Source: Acanthochromis polyacanthus (taxonomy: Eukaryota > Chordata > Actinopteri > Pomacentridae). Taken from it: a stretch of 64,000 bases of DNA. The stretch is from NCBI RefSeq assembly GCF_021347895.1, contig NC_067120.1, positions 25,157,361 to 25,221,360 of the forward strand, given 5' to 3'. The translations under genes were made by a program, and so were the position numbers. Positions 35,928 to 45,769 of the stretch are shown here, one piece after another. Positions within the stretch are counted from its first letter, which is position 1. Each line of letters starts with the position of its first letter. The notes below the pieces were generated by a model. That model made no database searches, was not told where the DNA came from, and saw only the letters and a program-made list of their open reading frames with translations.

Positions 35928-36074
35928 GCAAGTGTGTTTGAACAGGATGATGTCACTCTGCCCCGTGTTGCTTCCTTCTTCCGCCAGGAGACACTGAAGC
36001 AGCAGGACGAGGCCGAGGCCATGCTGGGCTACCTGGCTGAGAGAGGGGGCAACCTCTGTGGCAAGGACATCCAG
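35928..36074 (+). CDS. Ferritin-like gene, exon 2
   Basis: A pyrimidine tract ends in CTAGCAG at 35927. The exon is exactly 147 bp (49 codons, phase 0 at both ends) and is followed by a GTATAA donor. It starts ASVFEQDDVTLPRVASFF and ends GGNLCGKDIQ. Vertebrate ferritin exon 2 is also 147 bp, and the two align without gaps: FxxDDVxL, AE at helix B, RGG, and DI near the end. The heavy-chain ferroxidase residues Glu62 and His65 correspond to Gln and Glu here, so the subunit should lack ferroxidase activity. Exon 3 was not found downstream, where mobile elements follow. Confidence 0.75.
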
Positions 36075-36182
36075 GTATAAAGGGAAGTGCTTTTTCTTTT
36101 ACCAGTGTTTTCCTAATTGTTTTGTTCTAATATTTAAAGTCTGTACTTTGTAACACTTTCTAAGACACCGTCTGTGTGTCTC

Positions 36183-36240
36183 TACCACTGTTCCCTCTAA
36201 GCTGCATGCATGCGCAATTGCGCACTCCTGATACAGTCTT
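36183..36240 (+). repeat. Possible left terminus of a DNA transposon
   Basis: CACTGTTCCCTCTAAGCTGC, followed by a GCGCAATTGCGC palindrome, resembles the terminal region of a vertebrate nonautonomous DNA transposon family. No matching right end was found in the next 2 kb, so it may delimit the element that carried the THAP-like gene. Confidence 0.35.
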
Positions 36241-36630
36241 AGCGCTCAGAAAATCTGCGCTGCGCACAAAAAAAAATCCAACCTAAACTGAAAATAAAAT
36301 AAATTCATAACAATTCATTCTGTGCTATTTTTCAATGTGAGTCAGTGAGTGACCGGTGACTGGCTGCTCCAGCCAATGATGTGATTCACATAGGGATTTA
36401 CGCAGCTAATCAATGTCATTTACAGACGTGCTTATGTGCAGCCACCTTAGCCAGCTGCTACAGTGCGCTAGCGTATCTAGTCTTCTATCCACCTTATTTT
36501 GCAGCTTCGCCAGGGCGGCGCCATATTACAGCATTTTGTCCTGTGATTTCCGCTTCAGACCGGAAGTGTAGTTGTCAACAAAAGGAATGAGCAGGGTAAG
36601 CTAACCAGATAGCGATTTTATTTCATCAAG

Positions 36631-37483
36631 ATGTCGAGGCTGCCATAATAACTGGACCAAGAGGAGAGAGTTTTTGAAACAAACCTGTTTTGAACATCAT
36701 GTGGAGAGATCGGAGTGTTGTGGGGCACCATATAAACTACATCCTCCGCCCAAAGATGAGGAGCACATACGGCTGTGGCTGAAAGCGCTAAACCTTAAGT
36801 GCCCACCGAAGCGCCCTTATGTAGGTTCGTTTCATTTTGTGGACAGAGAGCCGACAGAAGAGCACCCTTACCCCGAGAAATGGCTTGGCTATGATGCTCC
36901 AGTAAAGAAGCCACGGCGGGCTTTGAAGAGGTTGTCAGATAGGGGTGAGTGAGATATTGTTTTGCCTGACGTAAAGTTCCCATGATCCATGCTGTGATTA
37001 CATTTAATGATCAGTTATGAACAATTAACTAAAACAATTTCTAAAATTACATTTTAAATTTTATTAAGATGGTGGTTTTGAACACTGTGATCAGTCTTAA
37101 TTTAGCTTACATTATTTCTGGATACTTGTAAGACTTAAAGTTTGCAACGTATGTCAGTCTCAGTATTTTTAATTCTTGCTAGTCTGTGCTACTTGTCATT
37201 ATGGTGGACCTTAGCAACACTCACATGACCCGTGGATGTTCTGGTTGAAGTTTAATTCCTAATAATAAAAAAAAGCATTTTCATTGTGTTTTTTGTAACT
37301 TAGATATGACAGTCAGCATCAAGGATGCAGAGGAGAAGGATGACAACATTCACATGCCTCCACGTTGTGATGTGGAAACTCAGTGGGAGGATCTGTCTGT
37401 CTCTGAACACAGCTATGCTGCAAGATCATCACTCCATCTGAAGCCCCTTTCATCTGACATCTTTACAATATAATTGCAATAAA
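36631..37483 (+). CDS. THAP-like zinc-finger mini-gene (two coding exons, polyadenylation signal)
   Basis: Exon A (36631-36944) translates from CRGCHNNWTKRREF through LWLKALNLKCPPKRP to a VGSFHFVDREPTEEHPYPEKW block and ends at a GTGAGT donor. Exon B (37304-37473) follows a TTAG acceptor, joins in phase 1 and ends LSSDIFTI-stop. AATAAA lies at 37478-37483. The HFVDxxPTEExPYP block and WLKAL helix are THAP-domain features (C2CH DNA-binding finger). The third zinc ligand, normally Cys in V-C-S-x-H-F, is Gly here. The ATG at 36631 is out of frame, so the true start is upstream and unresolved. It could be a host THAP gene or part of a transposon. Confidence 0.5.
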
Positions 37484-38008
37484 CCTAAAAATTTCTGACC
37501 CGTTTGTAAATTGTTAGTTATTAACAAATGTTATCAATGTGTTTATGTTACAAATACTTATTTTTTTAAAACACTTACTGCTGTAATGACTGAGTGTGGC
37601 CTTAAGTGTAGACATCAACACAGAATCTGGTTTTAAAAAGTAATGGAATTTATTTATGAAGTGAACGATTGAGATAAAGGAAAAAGTGCATTTTTGTTGG
37701 AGGAAAAGAGAGTTTATACAGTATGCTGGCTGGATTGAAGCAAAGGTGGGTTTGGCAAGCAGGTGAGGCTGGCAAGCAGGCAGGCAGGCAGACAGACAGA
37801 CAGGTAGGCAGTTGTCCTATCAGTCGCTTTGAGCCAAGGTTCCTCTGAGTCCCCACATTCCAGAGCCGTTCATCCGTGCAGGATATGCCAGTTACCCCAC
37901 TGGACACAGCATTTTCAACCTGTCATCAGAAATGATTATTTGATTAGTTTATATTTGTGATATAAAAGAAGACAGTTTGAACTTTAACAGCTGTCTTCGA
38001 TGAAAACT
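37484..38008. other. Unassigned, with a short GGCA/GACA repeat
   Basis: A GGCAGGCAGACAGACAGACA-type run lies near 37770-37805. A minus-strand frame (37907-37650) has a non-repetitive start of about 30 codons that I do not recognise. TGTCA at 37921 could be the left LTR edge of the gypsy element at 38720. Confidence 0.35.
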
Positions 38009-38366
38009 ATTGCATTCATTAATATTATATGGGGTGCTGTCTGTAAAGCAGCTCATTTTGTCACATTTAGCTTCAAACCATGTACAAACAAGTGGTGTGA
38101 TTTTTCTGTTAAATATGACATTAACATTTATATTTAGCATTTATATTTATCATTTATGTCTGACATTTAATACTTACATTAAACTATTTAAGATGTTTCT
38201 AAGATGAGAAATATTGCAGTAAATGTTGTAAAAGGTCACCAGAAAAAAAATCACACCACTTGTTTGTACATGGTTTGAAGCTAAATGTGACAAAATGTTG
38301 CTGTTTTTATTTTTTAGCATGAGCTGCTTTAGAGACGGCACCCCATATAATATTAATGAATGCAAT
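38009..38366. mobile_element. Foldback MITE
   Basis: The inverted arms start ATTGCATTCATTAATATTAT and run about 130 bases each side, including the CATTTAGCTTCAAACCATGT block. About 100 bases of AT-rich loop separate them. It is non-coding; the two similar short ORFs on opposite strands are the two arms. No clear target duplication was found. Confidence 0.85.
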
Positions 38367-38379
38367 GTAATAAACTTAA

Positions 38380-38719
38380 CGAGTAATTAGTTTCGTTCTT
38401 AGCCTCGTATGAGTAGTGATTCAAGCCTAAAGGCTTCGCTTTTTGTTAAATCATTTTTGCCTGTAGTTGTGCCGAGTGCTTGTGTTTATAGTTAGCCTGA
38501 GTTTTTCCCTCTGTGAGTTTTTGGTTTGAGATAATCCTCCTACCTCAAGAAGCAGTAGCGTGTAGCTCAGCCTTCTTTGTAGTCATTATTAGTTAGCCTT
38601 CCGTCCGCTAGCAACTGCTTGTGTTCAATACTGTGTTTAGGCAATAAAGCCTCTTAAAACCAACTTTCTGGCGTACTCGTTCATTCCCTGCATCTGAGCT
38701 CTAGTCCAGAATCCTGACA
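38380..38719 (+). repeat. 5' LTR (3' portion) of the plus-strand Ty3/gypsy element
   Basis: The block ends CAGAATCCTGACA just before the gag leader and contains a GCAATAAAGCC polyadenylation signal near 38642, as in the R region of an LTR. Its 5' end is uncertain because a MITE lies upstream; TGTCA at 37921 is a candidate. No 3' LTR is visible after 46860. Confidence 0.55.
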
Positions 38720-38736
38720 GCACGATCCAGCCAAGT

Positions 38737-39665
38737 ATGAGCTCAGCAGGGAATGCACCGGTTGCCGAAGGAGCAGCTAATTTGTCTATTCAGGAAGCGT
38801 TGCATAGCTTAGACGCTGCGTTAGTCCAACATGACCAAACCTTGCGGTCACTATCTACCAGCAATTCAGCTATGTTTAAACAGCTTTCAACGGTAACAGA
38901 AAAGATTAACCAACTGACCATCCAGCCCGGCCAATCCGCTCCGGCTCCACTTGATTTTCAACCCGAGGTTCCTTCACCGGAATGTTATAGTGGAGATTTC
39001 GGTTTGTGTCAAGCGTTTTTGACCCAAGTTTCATTAGTTTTTGAACTTAAGCCTTGTTCTTATCCTACTGATCGATCTCGCATAGCCCGATCTTATCGGG
39101 TTGTTAGCCGGAGATGCTTGTGACTGGGGAACAGCCATCTGGAAGAAACAGGGAGCACTTTGTAACTCTTATGCCGCTTTCGTAAAAGAAATAGCAAACA
39201 ACTTTGACTTCCCGATCAACGGCAAGGATTCCATCTCGAGACTGCTGGAAATACAACAATGTCCCCGCAGCATTGCCGCTTACGCCCGTGAGTTCCGAAC
39301 TCTCGCTGCAGACACTGACTGGACTGAGTCGGTGCTTAGAAGTGCTTTCTACCGTGGATTAAATGAACAATTGAAGGATCAGCTGGTGATGAAAGATCAA
39401 CCCTCGTCTCTGGATCAGTGGATTTCGCTTGCCATCTCCCTGGACAACCGCATCAAGGAGAGGCGTCTAGAGAGGAAGGCACAGCCCTGGCGTGGATCCC
39501 CTTCGACGGCTCCTGTAGCTTCCCCACCACCATCGGAATCCCCAGCTCCCGAACCAGAGCCGATGCAGATAGGCCCCACCAAACTCACTCGGCAAGAGAA
39601 GAACCACCGGAGGGCTGTGCGACTCTGCCTATACTGTGGAGGCGTTAGTGACTTTGTGGCCACCT
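38737..39665 (+). pseudogene. Ty3/gypsy gag (plus-strand element)
   Basis: The frame starts MSSAGNAPVAEGAAN at 38737 and shifts near 39100. It continues with the capsid region (GDACDWGTAIWKKQGALC, AAYAREFRTLAADTDW, FYRGLNEQLKDQL) and ends in a stop within the nucleocapsid. The zinc knuckle is broken: CLYCGGVSDFVAT lacks the His, and a TGA (39665) takes the place of the last Cys region. Without the shift and stop it would be a typical chromovirus-type gag. Confidence 0.85.
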
Positions 39666-39699
39666 GACAGCAAAAGAGAAGCCTTGCCCGTGAACGGGG

Positions 39700-42079
39700 A
39701 ATTACGGGTGAGCCAAACTTCCACCTCCCCTCCTCATCGGTTTCTGCTGAACACTACGCTTTGTTGAGGCACCGTCTCCTTACCTGTTTCCACGCTGGTG
39801 GACTCCGGGGCTGAGTAACGTCTCCTGGACGCCAACCTGGTAAGACAGCTGGGCATTCCTTGCCTGGGGACCAGACAGCCTTTATATTGTGTATTACATA
39901 TACACATAAAGTCAGTCTGAAACTGCTCCATTGAACCAAATCTAGCCCAGAGGCGGGACTACCGATCACAGCTTGAATTGGAGAGAGCCAATCAGCGTAA
40001 CGCATGTGTGATGCAATCACTAAGCGACCTAACAACTGCCTTTCCACCATTATATTTTGTAGTTTTAACAGCTTCCTTCGCCGTACAGGGGTCCTGAGGA
40101 AAATCTAAGCTCTCCCTTTCAACAGTGGAGGGCAGCATTACGCATTCTATCGTACAGCCTGCCGGAATTAAAAGAAGAAGAAGAAGTAGTCCAAACAGTT
40201 ATGGCGACCAGTTTTAAGGACAAATTCAGCCCGTGCAAAACAGAGGAAAGCGCACGAGAGAAACCTCGCTCTGTTGTGGTCGCCATTTCATTTGTATGCG
40301 GGAGGTGCACAGGTGTTAGATGGGTAATCTCAGCCCTGAAGATGACGCATTGTTAACTCCCGCCTCTGGTGCTCTGATTGGTTCGGTCTGATCTGCTCGG
40401 AGCTTGACAACATGTCAAAATGTGTCAATGGAGGAGGGCAAGACCGTATTCCCGTATATCCCTTATAACGGGAATACAAAGTCTAGCTAAGCTAGGCTAG
40501 GGCATTCCTACTACCTCACTAGATCAAACCTTGACAGCTCGTTCCCTTGATGGCCTTCGTTTAGCTCAACTCTCAAAAGAAACGGTTCCCATAGATTTGG
40601 TCACGGCCGGTAATCATAGAGAAAAGCTTACCTTTTGTGTTATGGACAATGCTAATCCCCCTTTGGTTCTTGGTCATTCTTGGTTAGTTAAACACAATCC
40701 ACAGATTAATTGGCAGGTTCGTGAAATCTCTTCATGGAGTTCCTCTTGTCATCAGAGTTGTTTGTGTTCTGCACTCACCCCGTCCAGTCCCGCTGTAGCC
40801 GGCCCTATTTAACCCATCAATCCAGATAAGGTTCCGGTTCAATATCATGATTTAGCTGCGGTTTTCAGTAAAACCAGAGTCATGTCTCTGCCGCCTCATC
40901 GCCCTTATGACTGCGCCATTGAACTTTTGCAAGGTGCCACTTTACCATCTGGCAGACTGTATAGCATTTCCAAGCCTGAACAGACGGCGATGGAAACGTA
41001 TATTAGAGAGTCACTGGCGGCAGGAATTATTAGGCCTTCATCTTCCCCCCTTGGAGCAGGGTTTTTCTTTGTAGAAAAGAAAGATGGTTCCCCGAGACCT
41101 TGCATTGATTATCGTGGTCTTAATAGCATTACTGTTAGAAACTCCTATGCTTTACTCCTGATGGATTCGGCCTTCACTCCCCTTTGGGGGGGTACAGTAT
41201 TTACGAAATTAGATCTTCGTAACGCGTACCATCTTGTCTGAATTCGTAGGGGGGACGAGTGGAAAACGGCCTTTAATACACCATTGGGTCATTTTGAGTA
41301 TTTAGTTATGCCTTTAGGCCTCACGAATGCCCCAGCTGTCTTCCAGCATTTAATTAATGAGGTCCTCCGTGACATGCTCAATCGTTTTGTGTTTGTGTAT
41401 CTGGATGAAATTTTGATTTTCTCACAGACCCTTGAGGAACATGTTGGCCATGTTCGACAGGTGCTGGAGCGGCTTCTGAAAAACTTCTGTTTGTCAAAGC
41501 GGAAAAATGTGAGTTTCATGCCTCGACTGTTTCCTTTCTGGGGTTTGTTATCTCTCCAGGCCAAATCAGGATGGACCCTGGGAAGCTCTCTGCAGTACAA
41601 GACTGGCCTGTTCCCAAGACCAGGGAGCAGCTCCAGCGTTTCCTTGGTTTTGCAAATTTCTACAGACGTTTTATCAAGGACTATAGTAAAGTGGCTTCTC
41701 CTCTCACTGCTCTAACCTCTACCTCCAGGTCGTTTTCATGGATGCCCGAGGCAGCTTGGGCATTTGACGAACTCAAGCGGCGGTTTACCTGTGCTCCGAT
41801 CCTTACTCAGCTGGATCCGTCCCTTCAGTTCATTGTGGAGCTCGATGCTTCAGACACTGGTGTTGGGGCAGTGCTTTCTCAGCGGTCCCCTCGGGACCAG
41901 AAACTCCATCCGTGCGCCTTCTTTTCTCAGCATCTTTCCGCCGCTGAACGGAATTATGGCATTGGTGACAGGGAGCTTCTGGCAGTTAAATTAGCCCTGG
42001 AAGAATGGCATCATTGGCTGGAGGGGGCTGAACTTCCATTTGTGGTCCGTCCAGACCACAAGAATTTGGAATATATTAA
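39700..42079 (+). pseudogene. Ty3/gypsy pol: protease, RT and RNase H, interrupted
   Basis: A protease segment with DSGAE then a stop lies near 39796-39815. A MITE splits the protease (39861-40499), whose end (LGHSWLVKHNPQINW) follows at 40670-40710. RT begins near 40880 ([16 protein letters not shown]), with a TGA at 41239-41241 and a frameshift near 41490-41570. The catalytic motif reads YLDE at 41398-41409 instead of YLDD, so the second active-site Asp is Glu. RNase H follows ([38 protein letters not shown]) and is cut at 42079 by the Kolobok element. The copy is inactive. Confidence 0.9.
39861..40499. mobile_element. MITE inserted in the gypsy protease
   Basis: GGGCATTCCT lies on both sides (39851-39860 and 40500-40509), giving an 8-10 bp target duplication. 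The ends are weakly inverted (TGCCTGGGGACCAGACAGCC against CTAGCCTAGCTTAGCTAGAC). An inner inverted pair CCAGAGGCGGGA lies near 39950 and 40372. A GAA repeat is present near 40172. It is probably hAT- or P-like from the 8-bp duplication. Confidence 0.7.
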
Positions 42080-42355
42080 AGGTCCCATATTATGCTATTT
42101 TTCAGTCACGTCATATAGGTCTCAGAAGCCCAAAAACATAGTATTTAAGTTTGTTCGCCCCAAAATCATCCTTTGTTTGGAGTTTCAGCGGTCGAAAAAG
42201 TCACTCTCACCAGCCCTCCTCAGAACAGGCTGTTTATGGGCCTGCTTCCGGGTATGTAAATGAACGCATCTGTCCACGCCCACTCCACCTCCCCTCTCTG
42301 GGAGAGGACGCGGCTTACGCTAGCGGTACTACGCGCTAATGTTGACTGTGAAGCC

Positions 42356-44078
42356 ATGGCTCGTCGGGACGCAGTAGTTCAGCCCTACCAGTTCGACCCA
42401 GAGTCTGACCCAGAAGGAGAGGCTCCTGATGAAGTCCCAACTCTGCGGCTGCAGCAGGACGTTTCGGAATGGTTAGTCAACAATATCCTGTGTCTTAGAT
42501 GTATTTGTAGTTTGTTCCTGTGTGTTATTGTTACAGCTACTACGTTGTTGCTAACGCTAGCTTGACGCTAATGGTAACTTACTGTTTTACTTACCATCAT
42601 ATTATACTGAATTATCTTGTTTCAAAGTAGCATAAAATTGTCTTATCGTGACGTCTTTTTACGTTTTCAAGGCTGTGGGCTGTGGCACTGTGCATATCCT
42701 TCATGAGCCACACTGTATTTCCAATATAAATAAGTATCCAAAGTGAATTATGATGAATCATGCTAGAGAATATAGACTTTGGGAAATGTTCACTTTCTGT
42801 TCTTTGGATAGGTGCTCCTGTGGAAACTGTGGTACTATGCCCACAGAAGCTGAAAACATCTGTTGCTTCGAGATACCACAGGTAATGTCACAGCTACACG
42901 TAAAATTTACCTGACTTACTTAGGTTACTGGCTACACTGACAGATTAGACTAACATTTACTGTTTGTTTCTCACTGTAGATTACCAGACGCCTACAGGAG
43001 GTCGATGAAGAACTGACCTGTATGGTTGACCATTGTGGGTTAGAGTCAGTGTGCCTAAATATTTATTCTCTGCAAAACGCCTGCCAAATATACTGGGCTG
43101 ACTATGGCCCTTTACAGCTGAGAGGAATACACCAGTAAGTTCTGATTTCTAAAATGCCAGGGGCAGAATAATAAATATAATCAAATCCTGTTTCAGAATG
43201 TATATTGTTGCCACTATAGTAACATATGACAATGTGCATTAATTAATATATTGCATTAGCTATGTCGTTATAGTATATTTTTTATCAGCATTTTCTTAGT
43301 TATTCAGATGACAAATTTCTGTGGAAAAAAATATTTATTTGCATAAAACAATCATGAAAAAACAGACAAAGGGCAAAGATAAGGGTGCGATGCACACCTA
43401 TAACAACTGTATATGACTAAATGTGTCCATTGTTTGTAGTCGTTACAGGCATCTGGCCTATCAGAGTTTTGTGAGCTGGTGCTGGCCCAGATAGCAAACT
43501 ATGGGTGAATCAATGTTGAATCTATGTTGAGACCTAACGTTGAAATTATACAGAAAGCGCAAGGTTGATAAAATGTTGAGTCAACGTTTGCTTTTCAACC
43601 ATAAATCACACTTTACCCAGATAGCAAAAGATGTTAAATCAATGTTGAATTAGGGTTAAGAAGGTTGAATTGTGGTTACGGTTGAAGACTGATGGTTGGA
43701 TCAACGTTGATTCAACAACATTTTGTCAACATTGAAGTTTGTGTTTAAAAGATACCAGTGAATCTACATTGTATTTTGGTTTAATTAAAATGTTTGACAG
43801 GTCAATGTTTAATTAATGTTGAATCTATGTTTGCAAACATGTAATCTATGTAAGTAAACGTTGACTCAACATTTTATCAACCTTGCGCTTTCTGTATAAT
43901 TTCGACGTTAGGTCTCAACATAGATTCAACATTGATTCACCCATAGTTTGCTATCTGGGGGGGGTTCTTGGAACACAGAATCTGTGTTGTGATTCCCGCT
44001 TGTGTGGTTCTTCGTATCCACACACAGTTTCCTGATGTGCAAGAACACTATGTGGGATTCAGACTGGCCCTCGGTTAA
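42356..44078 (+). CDS. P2X7-C-terminal-like ORF of the Kolobok element, exon 4 split by a MITE
   Basis: Four exons are visible: 42356-42471 (ATG, MARRDAVVQPYQFDPESD), 42812-42881, 42980-43134 and 43440 onward, each with GT and AG borders and compatible phases. The protein has C-x-C-x2-C (CSCGNCGTMPTEAENICCFE), a second Cys block (VDHCGLESVCLN) and a YRHLAYQSFVSWCW block. These are the zinc-binding features of the domain also found at the P2X7 receptor tail in vertebrates. The foldback MITE (43486-43959) lies inside the last exon. After it the frame resumes (FLEHRICVVIPACVVLRI) and ends at TAA 44076-44078. No channel domain is present, so it is a transposon-borne ORF. Confidence 0.65.
43486..43959. 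mobile_element. Foldback MITE within the P2X7-like exon
   Basis: The ends are CCCAGATAGCAAACTATGGG and the exact inverse. The arms of about 100 bases (through AATTATACAGAAAGCGCAAG) are almost perfect reverse complements. It is flanked by G runs consistent with a GG duplication. It is 474 bp and non-coding. Confidence 0.92.
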
Positions 44079-44564
44079 ACCTGGATACATAGCTGGCAAT
44101 GACCTCCTCCTTGTCAGGCCGCTCATACTGCGCAGTTAGGTCCTCTGGAACAGGAATGGTCAACAGTGCATTCATGTATCTTGCAGGGTCCAGAAACACT
44201 TGGTCAAAAATGAGGTCCATCATGTCAGCAACGTATCCTGTTTAATTGAAAACATGTACAAAAGACCATTTGTTTATTATCTTTGCTGTTTTTTGTGTAA
44301 TTACCTCCACCAGGAGGTTATGTAATCACCGGAGTCTGTTTGTCTGTCCGTTTGTGTGTGTGTCCGTGTGTGTGTGAATCGATTAGATTTTGGCGGCCAT
44401 CTCTCAATTGTCCTTCGACCTTCAAAAAATTCCTGGATCCAGACGGTGATTCGGATCACCTCCAAAATCTAATCGATTCTTACTCTTGCTCTTCCGGACA
44501 TCCTGTAAAAATTTGGTGAAAATCCGTCAATAACTTTTTGAGTTATGCTGTTAACAGACAAACA

Positions 44565-44609
<45 letters not shown>

Positions 44610-45706
44610 GGACAGACAAACGGCATGGCGGAGGTATGCACTCTCCGAGTGCTTTTCTAGTTATTATTATTATCTGGTCTGATATAACACCTGTCTGTTC
44701 TTGTACTTGCTTCTAATTTATTTATTTATTTGTTTGGTTTTTTTACTGTTTTTTTCCCAAATCTCCAACAATTTAAAAAAAAAAGTGTTAGAACATTAAA
44801 AGAATGTAACACTTCCGAAATGTTGGCTCTATCTTGTGTGGTTTGGCCCTGCATTCTCCCTTCATGGCCTTTGGAAAGTGAACCTTGAAGAGAGGTACAC
44901 CTTCCTGCGTTTTTGCTTGAGGCCGGTCAGCGTTTTCATTGTAATACATAGCAGCTAGGTACAGTCTGAAAATACAACAAAAACAAAGTTACAGATGTTT
45001 ATAACAAAGACATGATGTGTATAGTGTACCAAAATTTCTAAATTACATAAGTTTGATTTACCTGCACAACATTCCAATAAATGGGAAAACCACATTCTAC
45101 GGGGCAAATCGAAGAATCACACTGTGAAATGCCTCTAATGATGAAGTCTGGTGGTGAGGGCTCAGTTTTGCAACATCCTTCAGTGTTCTTTTGTTGGTCA
45201 ACACCTTCTCTAACTTATAGAAAGTAGGAGTTGCTAAAATCAGAAAAAAAAAGAGAAAATGAGAAAAGCATTAATTTGTAAATAATGTAGTAAATTTTCA
45301 AGACATATTTGGAGATGAACTTATAACTTATAAGTTATTACACTACTGTGTTAAATATAGGTGCCTTTCAAAATATCTGCTTATCAAACTAGAAAAATAT
45401 TGAGAATAAATCCAATGACTTTTAGTCCTTCTATGAGTACAATACCTGCACGTAGCCATTTGTTCTTGTCACGTGTCTGGTGGATGTCATGCAGGCACTT
45501 GTGGTAAAGAGGGTCCTCATGTGTGGATGTCTTGCACGTGGTTCAGGATTGAGGTCCATTTTGCTATTCTCTCTGGTCCTGTAGCTGAGGTAGCTGCAGT
45601 CCAGTATATGTGGTTGTTGATGCTCCTCATCCACTTCTGGATGTTTTCACAGTCTTTCTGTTTGCTTATCTTGTCCATTTTCTTTGAAATACCTACAGTG
45701 AATCCA
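44065..45706 (-). pseudogene. Kolobok-type transposase, C-terminal exons
   Basis: Minus-strand exon pieces are GISKKMDKISKQKDCENIQK plus WMRSINNHIYW (45695-45560), FYKLEKVLTNKRTLKDVA with LSPHHQTSSLEAFHSVILRF (45236-45100), RLYLAAMYYNENADRPQAK with FKVHFPKAMKGECRAKPHK (44970-44820), and ADMMDLIFDQVFLDP to a stop near 44065. The SSLEAFHSV and LAAMYYNENADRP blocks are characteristic of fish Kolobok transposases. A stop (after RFAP) interrupts the second piece. The N-terminal THAP finger and most of the catalytic part are missing. Confidence 0.65.
44300..44660 (+). mobile_element. Short Helitron-like element inside the Kolobok transposase gene
   Basis: It starts ACCTCCACCAGGAGGTTATG and ends GCACTCTCCGAGTGCTTTTC plus TAG. 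That end is a perfect 6-bp-stem hairpin (GCACTC-TCC-GAGTGC), then TTTT and CTAG, the classic Helitron 3' end. It lacks inverted terminal repeats and lies in an intron of the transposase. A CA microsatellite occupies 44568-44605. Confidence 0.7.
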
Positions 45707-45769
45707 AGATACATCGCTTTCAGTAAACATAGCCCTCAATAGAATGATATTGTCAGTGCAGTATCTGAT

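Larger units (their letters stand above)
42080..45760. mobile_element. Kolobok-type DNA transposon, right end lost
   Basis: The left end AGGTCCCATATTATGC follows TTAA at 42076-42079, the target of Kolobok and piggyBac. Inside are two convergent genes: a plus-strand P2X7-tail-like ORF and a minus-strand transposase with Kolobok C-terminal motifs. No reverse complement of the left terminus is found before the gypsy integrase resumes at about 45770. The right terminus, the transposase N-terminus and the adjoining gypsy sequence were therefore removed by a deletion. Confidence 0.7.

Noticed and set aside
37650..37907. Minus-strand frame with Cys-Leu-Pro-Ala repeats
   Set aside because: Half of it is a GGCA/GACA microsatellite; the rest matches no family I can name.
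42356..44078. A host P2X7 receptor gene
   Set aside because: Only the intracellular tail-like domain is present, no channel domain or membrane segments, and it lies between a TTAA-flanked terminus and a Kolobok transposase.
44560..44610. CA run as a regulatory site
   Set aside because: Simple microsatellite within a Helitron-like repeat.
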